Shown here: piece after piece, positions 1 through 11,847 of the stretch | How positions within the stretch are numbered: the stretch's first letter is position 1 | Layout: each line of letters starts with the position of its first letter | Assembly: GCF_000236805.1 (NCBI RefSeq) | Contig: NZ_AGFX01000012.1 | Location: 124,001 to 188,000, forward strand | Origin: Paenibacillus peoriae KCTC 3763 | Lineage (GTDB): Bacteria; Bacillota; Bacilli; Paenibacillales; Paenibacillaceae | DNA length: 64,000 bases | Reading direction: 5' to 3' | Position numbers and translations under genes: made by a program | The notes under the pieces: generated by a model | Database searches by the model: none | What the model was told of the DNA's origin: nothing | What the model saw: only the letters and a program-made list of their open reading frames with translations

Positions 1-3000
1 ACGGGCTCTTTACCCGCACGCAGTGCCAAATAGCTGCCAAATACCTCCTGCGTCATAAAGGACAAGCACCAGCCATCCATCAAAATGTGATGGAAGCTCC
101 AAATAAAGTGGTACGTTTCATCCCCCGTTTGCAAAATGGAAACACGAATGAGCACATCCTCTGCCAGACGGAATCCTTTGGCTTTATCTGCAAGGATAAA
201 AGCTTCAACATAAGCTTTACGTGCCTCTTTTTCCAGTCCGCGCAAATCTTCGTAATACAATGCTCCACTGCGGTTGCGGAAGACGACCTGCACAGGCTCA
301 TCCTTCCAGGAACTGATAAAGTTCGTCCGCAGTGCCTCATGACGTTGTACAAGCAGATCAAAGCTTTTACCGAAAGCGACTACATCAAAACGCCCGTTCA
401 ACTCAAAGGTTGCCTGCTCAAAATAAGCCGCCGAATCCGCGTCCATCAGGCTGTAGAAAAGCATACCCTTTTGCATCGGCGTTAAGGCATACACATTTTC
501 CAGCTCACCCATATCTCGCGTATCTTCCACCAATTGCTCCAACTCGTCCAGCGTTACGTTATTTAGCAGAACATCACTTGGCGTCAATACCGTTCTTTCC
601 TGGGCAACACAATGACTAATCACCTCACGCAAACCGACTCCCAGCAGCTCTCCTAGCCGTGCAATCGTTTCATGACGGAATTGCGTTGTACCGTAGCGAA
701 TAGTGAAGAGCAGCTCGCCATCCTCGATCACGCCATTGATATCCAGTGCAAAATCCATAGCCGCATTTGTGCTGACAGGCACACCGATGGAGTAAGACGA
801 AGGCTGCAGATCATTGCCTTTATAATCCTGATCGAATTGTCCCAGATAGTTAAAGCTAATCTCTGGCTCTGTCTGAAGCTTCACGCCTGCTTGCACAAAA
901 GCATCCGTATTTGACAAGTACCGCAAAATACCGTAGCCAATGCCTTTTTGCGGGATATGACGCAGCCCTTCCTTGACCTGTTTGATCAAACGGGCGGTAT
1001 TTCCGGCTTGTCCCAGACTTCCATCCAGTACAACCGGGAACTGGCTCGTAAACCAGCCGATCGTCCGTGTAATATCCACATCCGGCACAATGGCCTCCCG
1101 TCCATGGCCCTCCAGGTTGATCAGCACCCGTTCGGAACCGGACCATTCATATACGGCTTTGCCGAGTGCAGCCAGCAGCAGGTCATTCATTTCCGTGTTA
1201 TACGCGCGGTGAGCCTGCTTGAGCAGCAGATCCGTTTCCTGCTTCGTCCAGCGGACAGTTACTACCTGACTGTCTCCAAGCAGGGCTTTATCATTCGCGT
1301 AATCCTTCGGCAACGGCTTCACCAGGTTTGCTTCCGCTTGTTCGATATGCTGCCAGTAAGCAAGCTCCCGCTCCATCATCGCGCTGTTCGCATAAGCCGA
1401 CAGATGCTCGGCCCATGTCTGGAACGAATCTGTTTTGTGCGGCAATCGAATGGCTTTGCCCGTTTTCCCTGCGACAGCCTGTTCATAACCGGACGCCAAA
1501 TCCTCCAGCAGAATACGCCATGATACACCGTCTACCACCAGATGGTGAATGACGATCAACAAATGATCGCCCCCAGCGCATTGGAATAGACCAAGCTTCA
1601 CCAAAGGTCCTTCGCTCAACCGAATGCTAGCTTGAATTTCACTCGCTTTGGCTTCCACAGCGGCAGATTCATCTTCAACCCCGCTGAAATTCACAATGTC
1701 CAGTGCATACAGCTTGCCTTCCTCCACACTGCGGTTCCAGGCTGCGTAGCCATGCTCTGTCGTGCGGAATACGGTACGCAATGCATCATGATGCTGGATT
1801 ATGCGTTCCATCGTGCGGCGCAGCGCGTTTACGTCAAATCGTCCAGCTCGATACAGCATCATCGCCTGGTTGCTGTGATGCAGGTCAACTGGCTGCTGCT
1901 CAAAGAACCACCGTTGAATGGGTGTCAGCTCCACCTTGCCTGCAACATCTTCCTGACTGGCGATTTTGCCATCTGTACGAAGCAAAGGACTAAGCGACGC
2001 TACCGTCGGATTGCTGAACAGGTCCTTCATATCCAGCCGATAGCCTGCTTGCAGCAAGCGGGACGATACCTGCAGCGCCTTGATCGAATCGCCGCCCAGC
2101 TCGAAGAAGTTATCCTGCGTGCCTACCGCTTCCACGCCGAGAACTCCGGCCCATACCGTAGCTAGTACCTGCTCGACCGTAGTACGCGGTGCTACATAAG
2201 CTGCGCCGGTATGGATACTACCTTCCGGTTCTGGCAAGGCCTTGCGGTCGATTTTGCCGTTGCTGGTCAGTGGGATGGCCTCCAGGCGCATCAGGCGTGC
2301 AGGCACCATGTGTGCCGGCAGCCCGACTTCCAGCTCGGCCTGCACCTGCTCGATTCGCAGCTCCGCTTCCCCGGTGAGATATCCGCACAGATATTTGTGC
2401 CCGCGCTCATCCGTCCGGTCGATCACCACCGCTTGACGCACGCCCGGCACCCGCTGGATCGCCGTTTCGATCTCGCCCAGTTCGATCCGGAAGCCCCGGA
2501 TTTTGACCTGATAGTCCATCCGGCCGATGAAGTCCACATTGCCGTCCGGCATCCACCGCGCCAAGTCCCCTGTGCGGTACAGCCGTTCACCCGGCACGTA
2601 CGGATTGGCCACGAATTTCTCCGCCGTCAGCTCTGCACGGTTCAGGTAGCCCCGTGCTACTCCGGCTCCGCCGATGCACAGCTCGCCCAGTACGCCGATT
2701 GGCACCGGATTCAGCTGGCTGTCCACGATGTAGAAGCGGGCGTTCAGCCACGCCTGACCTATCGGCACACTGCCGCTGCCTGGCAGCTTCGACAGTTCTT
2801 CGTCGTAGAAGCTGGAGTCGATCGCCGCCTCCGTGACGCCATAGCTGTTAATGATGCGAATATCCGCGCCAAACCGTTCCTGCAGCACCCGGTAATCCGT
2901 GACGCTGCAACTATCCGAGCTGGTGATGAGCAATTCCAGGCTGCTCATGTCCAGTCCGTATTCATGCACATGCTGCATAAACGGTACGATCAAGGCCGGG

Positions 3001-6000
3001 GTAGATTCGAACACCGTAATCTGATAATCGCGAATCCAGCCATACAGACGGCTTGGATCAATCCGGTCGTCTTTCGGGCAAATGACCATCGTGCCGCCGT
3101 TATAGAATGCCCGTGCTATATCGCCGACGAATACGTCGAAGGAGAAGCTCGCCAGTTGCAGCAGCCGTACCGGGAACTGGCTGAGACGGTAATCCCGGCG
3201 ATACGCCGCAGCCGTATTCACCAGGCTGCGATGCTCGATCATGACGCCCTTCGGACGTCCCGTTGTCCCGGAGGTGTAGATTACATACGCCAAATCCTGT
3301 GGCTCATTGATGTGCTCGGTATCCATGGTATCCCCGGTGTACAGCGACTCATCGTCCAACGCCATTACGGTATGCAGTCGCAGTCCCGTTGCGGGTTCGG
3401 ATACTGCTTCGCTGTCAGTTGACAAAGCTGAGGTTAAGCTCAGGTCTCCACTGAGCGCATACGTATCCATATCCTGTTCCAACATTTCAGCACTAACCGC
3501 CGTTTCCAGTTGGCCTTCGGATTTTGCTCCCGCTAAAGCCCACTGGCTTTCCTCCAGCCATACCTGTGCACGCTCCTGCAAGCCGGTTTGAGTCAGCAGC
3601 ACCGTCGCCCCACTGTCTTCCAGCATAAAGCGGATTCGCTCGGACGGATAATCGGCATCCAAAGGCACATACGCCCCTCCGGCCTTCCATACCGCCAGTA
3701 CGCCGACCAGCATGTCCACCGAACGTTCACTCAAAATGCCGACAATCGACTCGCGTCCAATCCCTTCATTCCGCAATCTGCGGGCCAATTGGTTTGCACG
3801 CTCGTTCAGTTCACGGTACGTAAGTTGCTGCTCCTCGTACACAACCGCCACGTGATCCGGTATTAGCTGTGCCTGTTCTTCCACATAAGGGTGGAACAAC
3901 AATTCTGCTTCCTTCGCATCACTCCACGCCGACACGCCAACTGAACCAAACCCGTCGATGATTTTCGCTTTTTCCTCAGCAGTCACCAGCTCAAGCTCAT
4001 CGACCAGCGCATCCGGTCTGTTAATCGCTTCCTCTATGATATGTAGCAAATGCTCACGAATTTGCTCCACAGCCGCGCGTTCAAACACCAGCGCATTGTA
4101 TTCCAAATGAATACCGATTTCATCGCCCGGCACAATCGTAATGTTAAAAAATCATAGTTCGTTTGCTCCGACATGGAAGCATTGGCAATGGTAAAGCCGT
4201 TCGTGTCACGGCTGCCCATTTGCTCCATACGCTGTTCCACCGGATAGTTCTCAAACACCATAATATGGTTCACCAGATCCTGCTTCTGCTCCGTCAGGGC
4301 CTGAATTTCATACAACGGATAGGTTTCATAGGCACGGGAAGCAAGCGCCTGCTCCTGTGTCTGCTTCATCAGCCCGGCGAACGTAACATCTTTGCCGCTA
4401 TGAATCCGTACTGGAACGGTATTAATGAACAAACCAATCATTTTATCGATGCCTGGAATATCCGCTGATCTACCGGATACGACACTACCAAATACAACGT
4501 CCCGGCTATGGTTATACCGTTGTAATACAACACCCCACGCCGCTTGCAGCAGCGTATTGACCGTCACCTGCTGCTGCTTGACCAGCCTGTTCATCTGTTC
4601 CGTCACTTCACGGCTTAGCGTAAACGAAAGCTTGTCCGCCTCATATCCCTTGGCATGACCATCCAACTGCTTGGCTTGCGGCAGCACCGTCTGTTGTTCA
4701 AAGCCAGTAAAATAGTCACTCCAAAACTGTTCAGCCTCTGCGTTGTCCTGCCGTTCCAGCCATTCAATATATTCGCTATATGGTGTTACCGGAGCAAGCT
4801 CAGGCTTGCGGCCTTCGAGCAGGGCAAAGTACGTCTGGAATGCTTCCCCTACGACCAGGAACAAGCACCATCCGTCCATCAAAATATGGTGGAAGCTCCA
4901 CACAAAACGATATGACTCCTCGCCCGTACGTAATATAGATACTCTCATCAGCTCGCCTGAGCTAAAATCAAAGCCCTCTGCTTTGTCGCGCTCTGCAAAA
5001 TCGGCAATGTACGCGTTCAGCTCTCCTTGCTCCATCGAACGCACATCTTCAAAACGAAATCCGGCTAGTTTGTGGCGGTACACCACCTGTAAAGGCTGCT
5101 CATTCCACCCGCTATAAAAGTTCGTTCTGAAAATTTGATGGCGATCCACCAGCAGATTCAGGCTTTCGACAAAAGCATCCACCTGGAAGCTGCCTTGCAG
5201 ATCAAAGGTCGCCTGCTCAAAATATGCTCCTGATTGCGGCTCCATCAAGCCATGGAACAGAATTCCCTTTTGCATCGGCGTCAGCGAATAAATGTTTTCC
5301 AGCTCTCCGGCAGCAGCGGTTTGCGCTACAATGTGCTCCAATTCTCCAGCCGTCAGTCCTTGGAAGGACAGATCGCTTGGTGTCAACTCCGGCAGCTCTT
5401 TTTCCACACAATGAGCCAAGACCTGGCGGAAGCTTTCCTGCAACAGATCAGCCAGTCTTTTGATTGATTTTTTCATGAATGTTTTGCTGCTGTAGCTGAT
5501 CGTCAGTTCCAGCACACCGTCCGTGATCATGCCGTTGATATCAAGCGCGTATCGCTTGGTCAACGTATCACTAATGGAAGCCCCGATAGAATAAGGAGAC
5601 ATGTGGAATGCATTATGTTTCAAATCCTGATCGAATTGTCCGAGATAGTTAAAGCTGATTTCCGGCTCGGCAACAAAAGGGGGTTCCCCTTCCCTGGCAG
5701 CAGCAAGATATCTCAAAATTCCGTATCCAATCCCTTTATGCGGCAAACGGCGCAGCCCTTCCTTGACATTCTTGACACGCCGTCCCACATCCCGGTGCTC
5801 GCCCATTTCCAGCACAACCGGGAATTGGCTGGTAAACCAACCGACTGTACGCGTAATATCCACATCAGGCAAAATGGCTTCCCGTCCGTGGCCCTCCAGA
5901 TTGACAAGCACCTGGCTGATGCCTGCCCACTCATGAATAGCGGTGCCCAGAGCTGTCAGCAGCAGGTCGTTCGCTTCCGTATTGTAGGCACGGTGTGCCT

Positions 6001-9000
6001 GCTTCAAGAATTGCTCCGTTTCCAAGGCCGTCCACGCCACCGTGAGTGTACGATCATCGCGTAGCTGAGGCTTGGTCTCGGATTTGCGAGTGTAGTCCTT
6101 GGGCAATGCTGCCTGAGTAGCTCCAGGTTGCTCAAGCTGTTGCCAGTACGCACGCTCCTTCTCCAATGCGGTGCTGCTCGCATAAGCTGACAGCTGATCG
6201 GCCCACAGGCGGAAGGAATCCGTCTTATTCGGCAAACGGACAGACTCACCCCGTAAAGCCTGCTCATAGCCGGACGCCAAATCCTCCAGTAAAATACGCC
6301 ACGACACACCATCGACCACCAAATGATGGATCGCAATCAGCAAATGATCCCCATCAGCGCAGCGGAACAGACCCAGCTTTACCAAAGGGCCTTCCTCCAG
6401 ACAGATACTGCTTTGAATTTCGCCCGCTTTGGCCTCCAGCACATGAGCAAAATCAGGTTCATTCGTAAAGTCCACGACTTCGAGACTGTAGAGCTCACCT
6501 TCCTGTACGCCACGGTTCCATGCTTCAAACCCGCCGTCTGCATTTTGGCAGAATACGATACGCAATGCGTCGTGATGCTCAACAATGCGTTGCAATGCCT
6601 GACGAAGCGCCGTTTCATCCATGCGATCCTCGCGATGCAGCATCAAGGCCTGATTATAGTGTTCTGGCTTGGATGGCTGCTGCTCAATAAACCAATGCTG
6701 AATCGGCGTTAATGCCACTGCACCCGTGACTTCCCCTTGGTCTGAAACGCGGCTTACCTGCTGTACCCGCCCATTCAGCTCCGCAATAGTCGGATATTGG
6801 AACAGTTCCCTCATTTCCAGCTTATAGCCATTTTGCAGCAGTCTTGAAGACACCTGAATGGCCTTGATCGAGTCGCCTCCCAGATGGAAAAAGTTATCTA
6901 GTACACCAATTTGCTCGATGCCCAGCACAGATTGCCATACCAATACCAATGTCCGCTCCACTTCGGTTCGAGCTGCTACATAATCCTCACCGGAGTCCAC
7001 ACTTCCCTCTGGCTGCGGCAACGCCCGACGATCCACCTTGCCATTCGGCGTCAGCGGCAATTGCTCCAGCTGCACAAAATACGAAGGCACCATATAGCCT
7101 GGCAGTTCCTGGCTCAACGCGCTGCGCAGCTCACTTGCCGCTACATCCGCTTGGGTCACCACATAGGCGCACAGTTGCTTCTGTCCCTGCTCGTCCTCAC
7201 GTGCGATCACCACTGCTTCACGCACCGCTTCCAGCTTCAGCAGCTGCGCTTCCACCTCGCCCAGCTCGATCCGGTACCCCCGGATTTTCACCTGGGCATC
7301 GATCCGTCCCTTGTATTCCAGCGTTCCATCCGCATTCCAGCGCACCAGGTCGCCTGTGCGATAGCAGCGTTCTCCACTGCGGAACGGACTATCGATGAAC
7401 TTTTCAGCCGTCAGGTCAGGACGGTTGCGGTAGCCCCGGGCCACCCCGTCACCGCCCACAATCAGCTCTCCCCACGCCCCGACAGGCTGCAGCTGCATTG
7501 AACGGTCCACGACATACGCCGTCGAGTTATGGATCGGACGGCCAATCGGCACCGATTCGGATTGCACTCCGCTAATCGCATGCGTGGTGGAGAAGGTCGT
7601 ATTTTCCGTCGGTCCATAGCCGTTGATGATCCGCAGGGCCGGATAAGCCTTCAGCACCCGGTTAATATGCGGTACAGACAGCACATCCCCGCCGACCAGC
7701 AGCTCCCGTATCCCCTCGAACAGCTCCAGATCCTGCTGAGACAGCTGGTTGAAGAGCGGCGCCGTCAGCCACATCGTGGTAATGCCATGGCTGCGCACGG
7801 CTGCCTTCAGCTTCGGTGCGTCCAAAATCACATCCTGGCTCACCATTACCAGCTGGCCGCCGTTCAATAGCGCTCCCCATATTTCAAAGGTGGACGCGTC
7901 AAACACAACGGCACCGGTCTGCAAAATGCGCGTGTCGGCATCGAGTTGTGCATAGTTTGTATTTTTTACCAAACGTACGACATTACGGTGCTCTACCATG
8001 ACCCCTTTGGGCTGTCCAGTCGTTCCCGAAGTGTACATCAAATAGGCGAGTCGATCCCCGAATTTACCTACTTGTGAAATCTCATTTCTCGGATTTGTAT
8101 AATGGGTATAATCCGCACGATGAGGCTCGTTTTGATCCAATTGTACGGTATTTAAGCCTTGATCATCCTCTGACCCGTATACAGCGGCATCGCTCAAATC
8201 CAGCACAATTCCGCTGTAGTCATCCGGCTGCTGCTCCGCACGCTGCACCAGCAGCAGCTTCGCGCCTGAATCCTCCAGCAGGTAGCGTACACGTTCTGCT
8301 GGATAATCCGGGTCAATTGGCACATACGCGCCACCCGCCTTGAGGATCGCCAGCATGCCGACGATCATATCTGTGGAACGCTCAGCGACGATACCTACCG
8401 TCTGTTCAACAGTCACTCCGTGACCGCGCAGCGTGTGAGCCAGCCGGTTGGCCTGGTTATTCAGCTGCCCATAGGTTAGACTACTGTTTCCAAACACAAC
8501 CGCTGTCTGATCCGGTGTACGCTCTGCCTGCTGCTCGAACAGCTCATGAATCCCTACATCGTGTGGATATTGCACGGCTGTAGCATTAAACACATCCACA
8601 ATTTGTGCCCGCTCTTCGTCACTAATCAGCGACAATTCCTGTATCCGCTTCTGTGGTCCTTGCACCATATGCTTCGCCACACTTAGGAACTGTCGGATAA
8701 TCCGGGCAATCTCCTGCTCGCTGAACAGCTCTGTACGATAATCCAGGTACAGCACAAGTTTATCGTCATCCAGCATTTCTACCATGTGGATATCGAAGTC
8801 ATTTACCGTATCGCCGCAAAAATCGTTGTCCACCTGCAAAATGGCTTCGTCAAAACGGGAGAAACTCAGCGTACGATACTGAATTGAAGCGCCGAACAGG
8901 CGCTGGATATCCAGACTGCTTTGCTGCTCACGCAAATCCTGAATGATTTTGTTATACGGGTAACGCTGGTGCCGCAAAATGGACGATTGCTCCTTACCCA

Positions 9001-9931
9001 CACCTTGGAGGAAAGTCAGCAACTCGGATTCCGGCTCAACCAACAGGCGCGTAGCCACAGTGCTGACGAACATGCCAATCGTGTCTTTTTCCTTCTTCGA
9101 CGTACGGTTGGCATACAGTGTACCCACTGTTAAATCCTCTTCACCCGTCACTTTGTGCAAATAAATATAGAGGGCAGCGAGGAAGAATGTAAAAATACTG
9201 ATTTTGTGCTCTTCGCAAAAAGCTGTAACACCACGATACAATTCATGATCCAATACATAGCTTTCCCGGCGAGCAGCCGTGCTCAGCGTTAGCGGATTGT
9301 ATGATTTTAATCCGGTAGTCTCCGGCAAATCGGCAAACTTCTCCGTCCAGTACGTCTTGTCCTTTTCATAGCGGTCCGATAGCTCATAGCTTTGCTCCAC
9401 CTGAATAAAGTCCAGATATGGATTCGCTTTAACTGGTGTATCTTTACCAGTACCATGCACAATCTCCATGTAATGCGCGGTAATTTCATTCACAGCTTGA
9501 TTCATGGACACACCGTCTGAAATAATATGGTGCATCTTGAAATTAAACCAGGTTTCTTCTGCTCCCAACTGCAAAATAACAAACCGGTACAGCTGCGAAT
9601 CCAGTAATGAAAACGGCTGTGGATTATGACGTTGTAACCATAGACCAGCTTCCTCCGGGGTAACCTGGAGCGTTTCTATAGTTTGAACCGTATATGGCTC
9701 TACATATTGATATGGAATACCATCCTGAGCAGTGATTTTGATGCGAAAAGAATCGTTGTGTGCAATGACTTGGTTCATCGCCTGCTGCAATGCATCTATA
9801 CGAACAGTTCCCCTGATTTTAACAGTTGCAATAATCGTGGACGTGTTGCGATTGGGATACAGAAGCTCTGTATACCAAATACGTTGCTGTGGCTGGCTTA
9901 ATGAAAACATTTGAACATCATGCTGAGTCAT
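1..9931 (-). CDS. Lipopeptide NRPS, N-terminal part (tridecaptin-type; starter C-A(Val)-T-E-C-A(Dab)-T-E-C), partial
   Basis: Large non-ribosomal peptide synthetase that starts at ATG 9931 (GAGGAGAG seven bases upstream; the longer ATG at 9979 has no such site) and is still open at base 1. Domains on the minus strand, approximately: starter condensation 9931-8640 (HHIISDG), adenylation 8560-7060, carrier 7000-6790 (LGGDSIKA), epimerase 6740-5400 (HHLVVDG), D-to-L condensation 5330-3980 (FHHILMDGWC), adenylation 3900-2230, carrier 2180-1990, epimerase 1950-600, condensation 530-1. Aligning motifs to GrsA by eye gives pocket codes DAFWLGGTFK (valine type) and DVGEISSIDK (the 2,4-diaminobutyrate code). 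With an epimerase in each module, the product begins acyl-D-Val-D-Dab, which fits tridecaptin. The reading frame changes at 4145-4151 (listed separately); on either side it is open, and I checked frame phase at five conserved motifs down to base 113. The tri gene letter is not assigned. Confidence 0.93.
4034..4151 (-). other. Frame change in NRPS at a U UUU UUA heptamer
   Basis: Inside the second condensation domain the NYDFN motif is followed by a run of six T on the coding strand (A6 at 4146-4151). The upstream frame reads GAT TTT TTA ACA and stops at 4034 after about 37 non-homologous residues. The condensation and adenylation homology continues in the -1 frame, beginning AAC ATT ACG at 4145. 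The sequence U UUU UUA in the zero frame is a classic -1 slippery heptamer, and slipping there puts AAC next, exactly the homologous frame. A homopolymer sequencing or assembly error or a genuine indel explains it equally well. Confidence 0.9.
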
Positions 9932-9981
9932 ATGTCTCTCTCCTCGCAAAATAGATATTGGTAAAAAGAAACTTCGCATAT

Positions 9982-11847
9982 TTATGCAGTTTGTTCCTCA
10001 GGATGCTTTCGATATTGGAGCTCATACAGCTCCGCATAATGACCGCCCTTGGCAAGAAGCTGGTCATGGGTGCCCTGCTCTTTCAGCTCGCCCTCGGCAA
10101 GGACACAGATGCTATCCGCCCGCTCAATCGTAGACAAGCGATGGGCAATAACTAATGTCGTGCGATCCTTCATCAGTTCATTTAAGCCCTGCTGGACTTC
10201 GTACTCCGATTCTGCATCCAGCGCCGAAGTCGCTTCATCCAGCAGCAAAATCGGTGCATTTTTGAGCAAAGCACGAGCAATCGCGATCCGCTGCCTTTGA
10301 CCGCCAGACAAATTGGCTCCACGTTCACCAACAATGGTGTCGTAACCCTCCGGCAGCTCGGCTATAAAGCCGCTGGCATAGGCTGTTGCAGCCGCAGCCT
10401 CTACCTCCTCATCCGTGGCATCCGGCGAGCCAAAGCGGATATTATCCGCTACTGTACCGTGGAACAACGTAGCCTCCTGCGGGACATAGGCCATCAAATC
10501 CCTGACCTCGTCCAACCGATATTCTCCTGCCGAACGGCCGTGGATCAGCAGCACTCCCTCATCCGGCGGATAAAAGCCCAGCAGCAGCTTCATGACCGTG
10601 CTTTTGCCGCTGCCACTCGGACCGACCAGCGCGGTTACCTGCCCTTGCGGCACGATCAGGCTCAGCCCTCGCAGTGTTGGACGGTCCGGCTGATAACCAA
10701 AGGTGATGTCGTGCAGCTCCAGCGCAGCCGGAACTTGTTCAATGGCGTGGCCTTCGCCCACAGTCTCCATATCACGATAAGATCCCTTCGTATCACTGGC
10801 CGATAAAACTTCCACCTCCGGGCGGATAAGCGCAGCCTGCGCTCCCTTCTGCTTCACCGCAGGAAAGCGCTCTTGCTCCAGCGATTCATCCAGAATTTCG
10901 CGAATACGCGCCAAGCCCGCCAAGGAGTTTTGCAACAGTGATACAGCCGCCCCCAGCTCCAAAAACACGGTGGAAATACCGCCTTGCAGCTGCACAATCT
11001 GTCCCAGTACGCCAAGCTCCATTTGCTTCTGTGAAACCAGAATTAGTCCGGTGACAAGCACACCACCCAGCGTAATAAATTCAACCAAAAAATTGCACAT
11101 ATCCTGCAAACCCATATGACGCCCTTGCCGGATGCTGATGCGCTTGATGTCCTCGCTTGCATCGTTGCAAAGTCCGCCTACCTTTGTCCGCAAGCCGAAC
11201 AGCTTCACCGTCTGCAAGCCGGAGAGCAAATCACTCAACCGTTCGGTGAACCTGCTCATCCGTCCCTGTAGTTCATCACTCGTCTGTCGCATCTTTTTTG
11301 CGAAATGAGAATTGACCCAAGCTGAGGCCAGCCCAAGCAAAACCGCCATAACCCCAAATCGCCAATCCAGTGCCATCATAATGACTAGCGAGCCGAAGAA
11401 AAGCGAAATTTCCAGTATAATTGAGCGAATATGAACGGTGTAGGCCTGCTCCAACGTCTGTACATCGTTGCTCATGCGGGATACAAGATCACCCGAATGG
11501 CGTTTTTCGGCCTTTTCATACGATAGCTTGACAATATGCCCAAATAGTCTCACCCGTACATCGGCAATCGCCAGCTTCACGCACCGCTTATACATATAGC
11601 TGCATAGCGGCGCAATAACACTTAATGCCAAAAATGTACCGCTGACCAAATAAATCGCCCGGTAAAGCTCCTGCACTTCGCCATTAACCGCAAAATTCAG
11701 CAAATAATGCACCACAAAGGAAAGTAAAATCGTGATGCTCGCATTGGTCAGGCTATTGCCAAACAACCCGGTAAAATATCTTTTCCGGTGCGGCTTCATC
11801 AGGGAGATCAGCTGTCTAAACTCATAAAACCCCTGCTTGAAGGTCAC
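9982..11847 (-). CDS. triC: ABC exporter half-transporter (TMD-NBD), lipopeptide cluster
   Basis: Fused membrane and ATP-binding exporter of 621 residues. The N-terminal half has the hydrophobic helices of a type I exporter. The C-terminal half has Walker A GPSGSGKST, signature LSGGQRQRIAIARAL, Walker B ILLLDEATSALD and the H-loop VIAHRLST. The start is GTG at 11847 with GGAG eight bases upstream; it overlaps the end of the preceding ABC gene by 26 bases, so the two are translationally coupled and probably form a heterodimer. The NRPS begins 50 bases downstream. Role by context: export of, or self-protection from, the lipopeptide. The order thioesterase-ABC-ABC-NRPS matches the tridecaptin triA-triB-triC arrangement; the letter rests on this order only. 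Confidence 0.92.
   Translation of the reverse strand: MTFKQGFYEFRQLISLMKPHRKRYFTGLFGNSLTNASITILLSFVVHYLLNFAVNGEVQELYRAIYLVSGTFLALSVIAPLCSYMYKRCVKLAIADVRVRLFGHIVKLSYEKAEKRHSGDLVSRMSNDVQTLEQAYTVHIRSIILEISLFFGSLVIMMALDWRFGVMAVLLGLASAWVNSHFAKKMRQTSDELQGRMSRFTERLSDLLSGLQTVKLFGLRTKVGGLCNDASEDIKRISIRQGRHMGLQDMCNFLVEFITLGGVLVTGLILVSQKQMELGVLGQIVQLQGGISTVFLELGAAVSLLQNSLAGLARIREILDESLEQERFPAVKQKGAQAALIRPEVEVLSASDTKGSYRDMETVGEGHAIEQVPAALELHDITFGYQPDRPTLRGLSLIVPQGQVTALVGPSGSGKSTVMKLLLGFYPPDEGVLLIHGRSAGEYRLDEVRDLMAYVPQEATLFHGTVADNIRFGSPDATDEEVEAAAATAYASGFIAELPEGYDTIVGERGANLSGGQRQRIAIARALLKNAPILLLDEATSALDAESEYEVQQGLNELMKDRTTLVIAHRLSTIERADSICVLAEGELKEQGTHDQLLAKGGHYAELYELQYRKHPEEQTA

Noticed and set aside
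2211-3422. 403-codon open frame on the plus strand
   Set aside because: Antisense to the second adenylation domain of the NRPS, whose minus-strand motifs are unmistakable; a shadow of biased codon use.
4034-4144. The stop at 4034 as the natural end of the NRPS
   Set aside because: It falls in the middle of a condensation domain, and the homology continues without loss in the neighbouring frame down to base 1.
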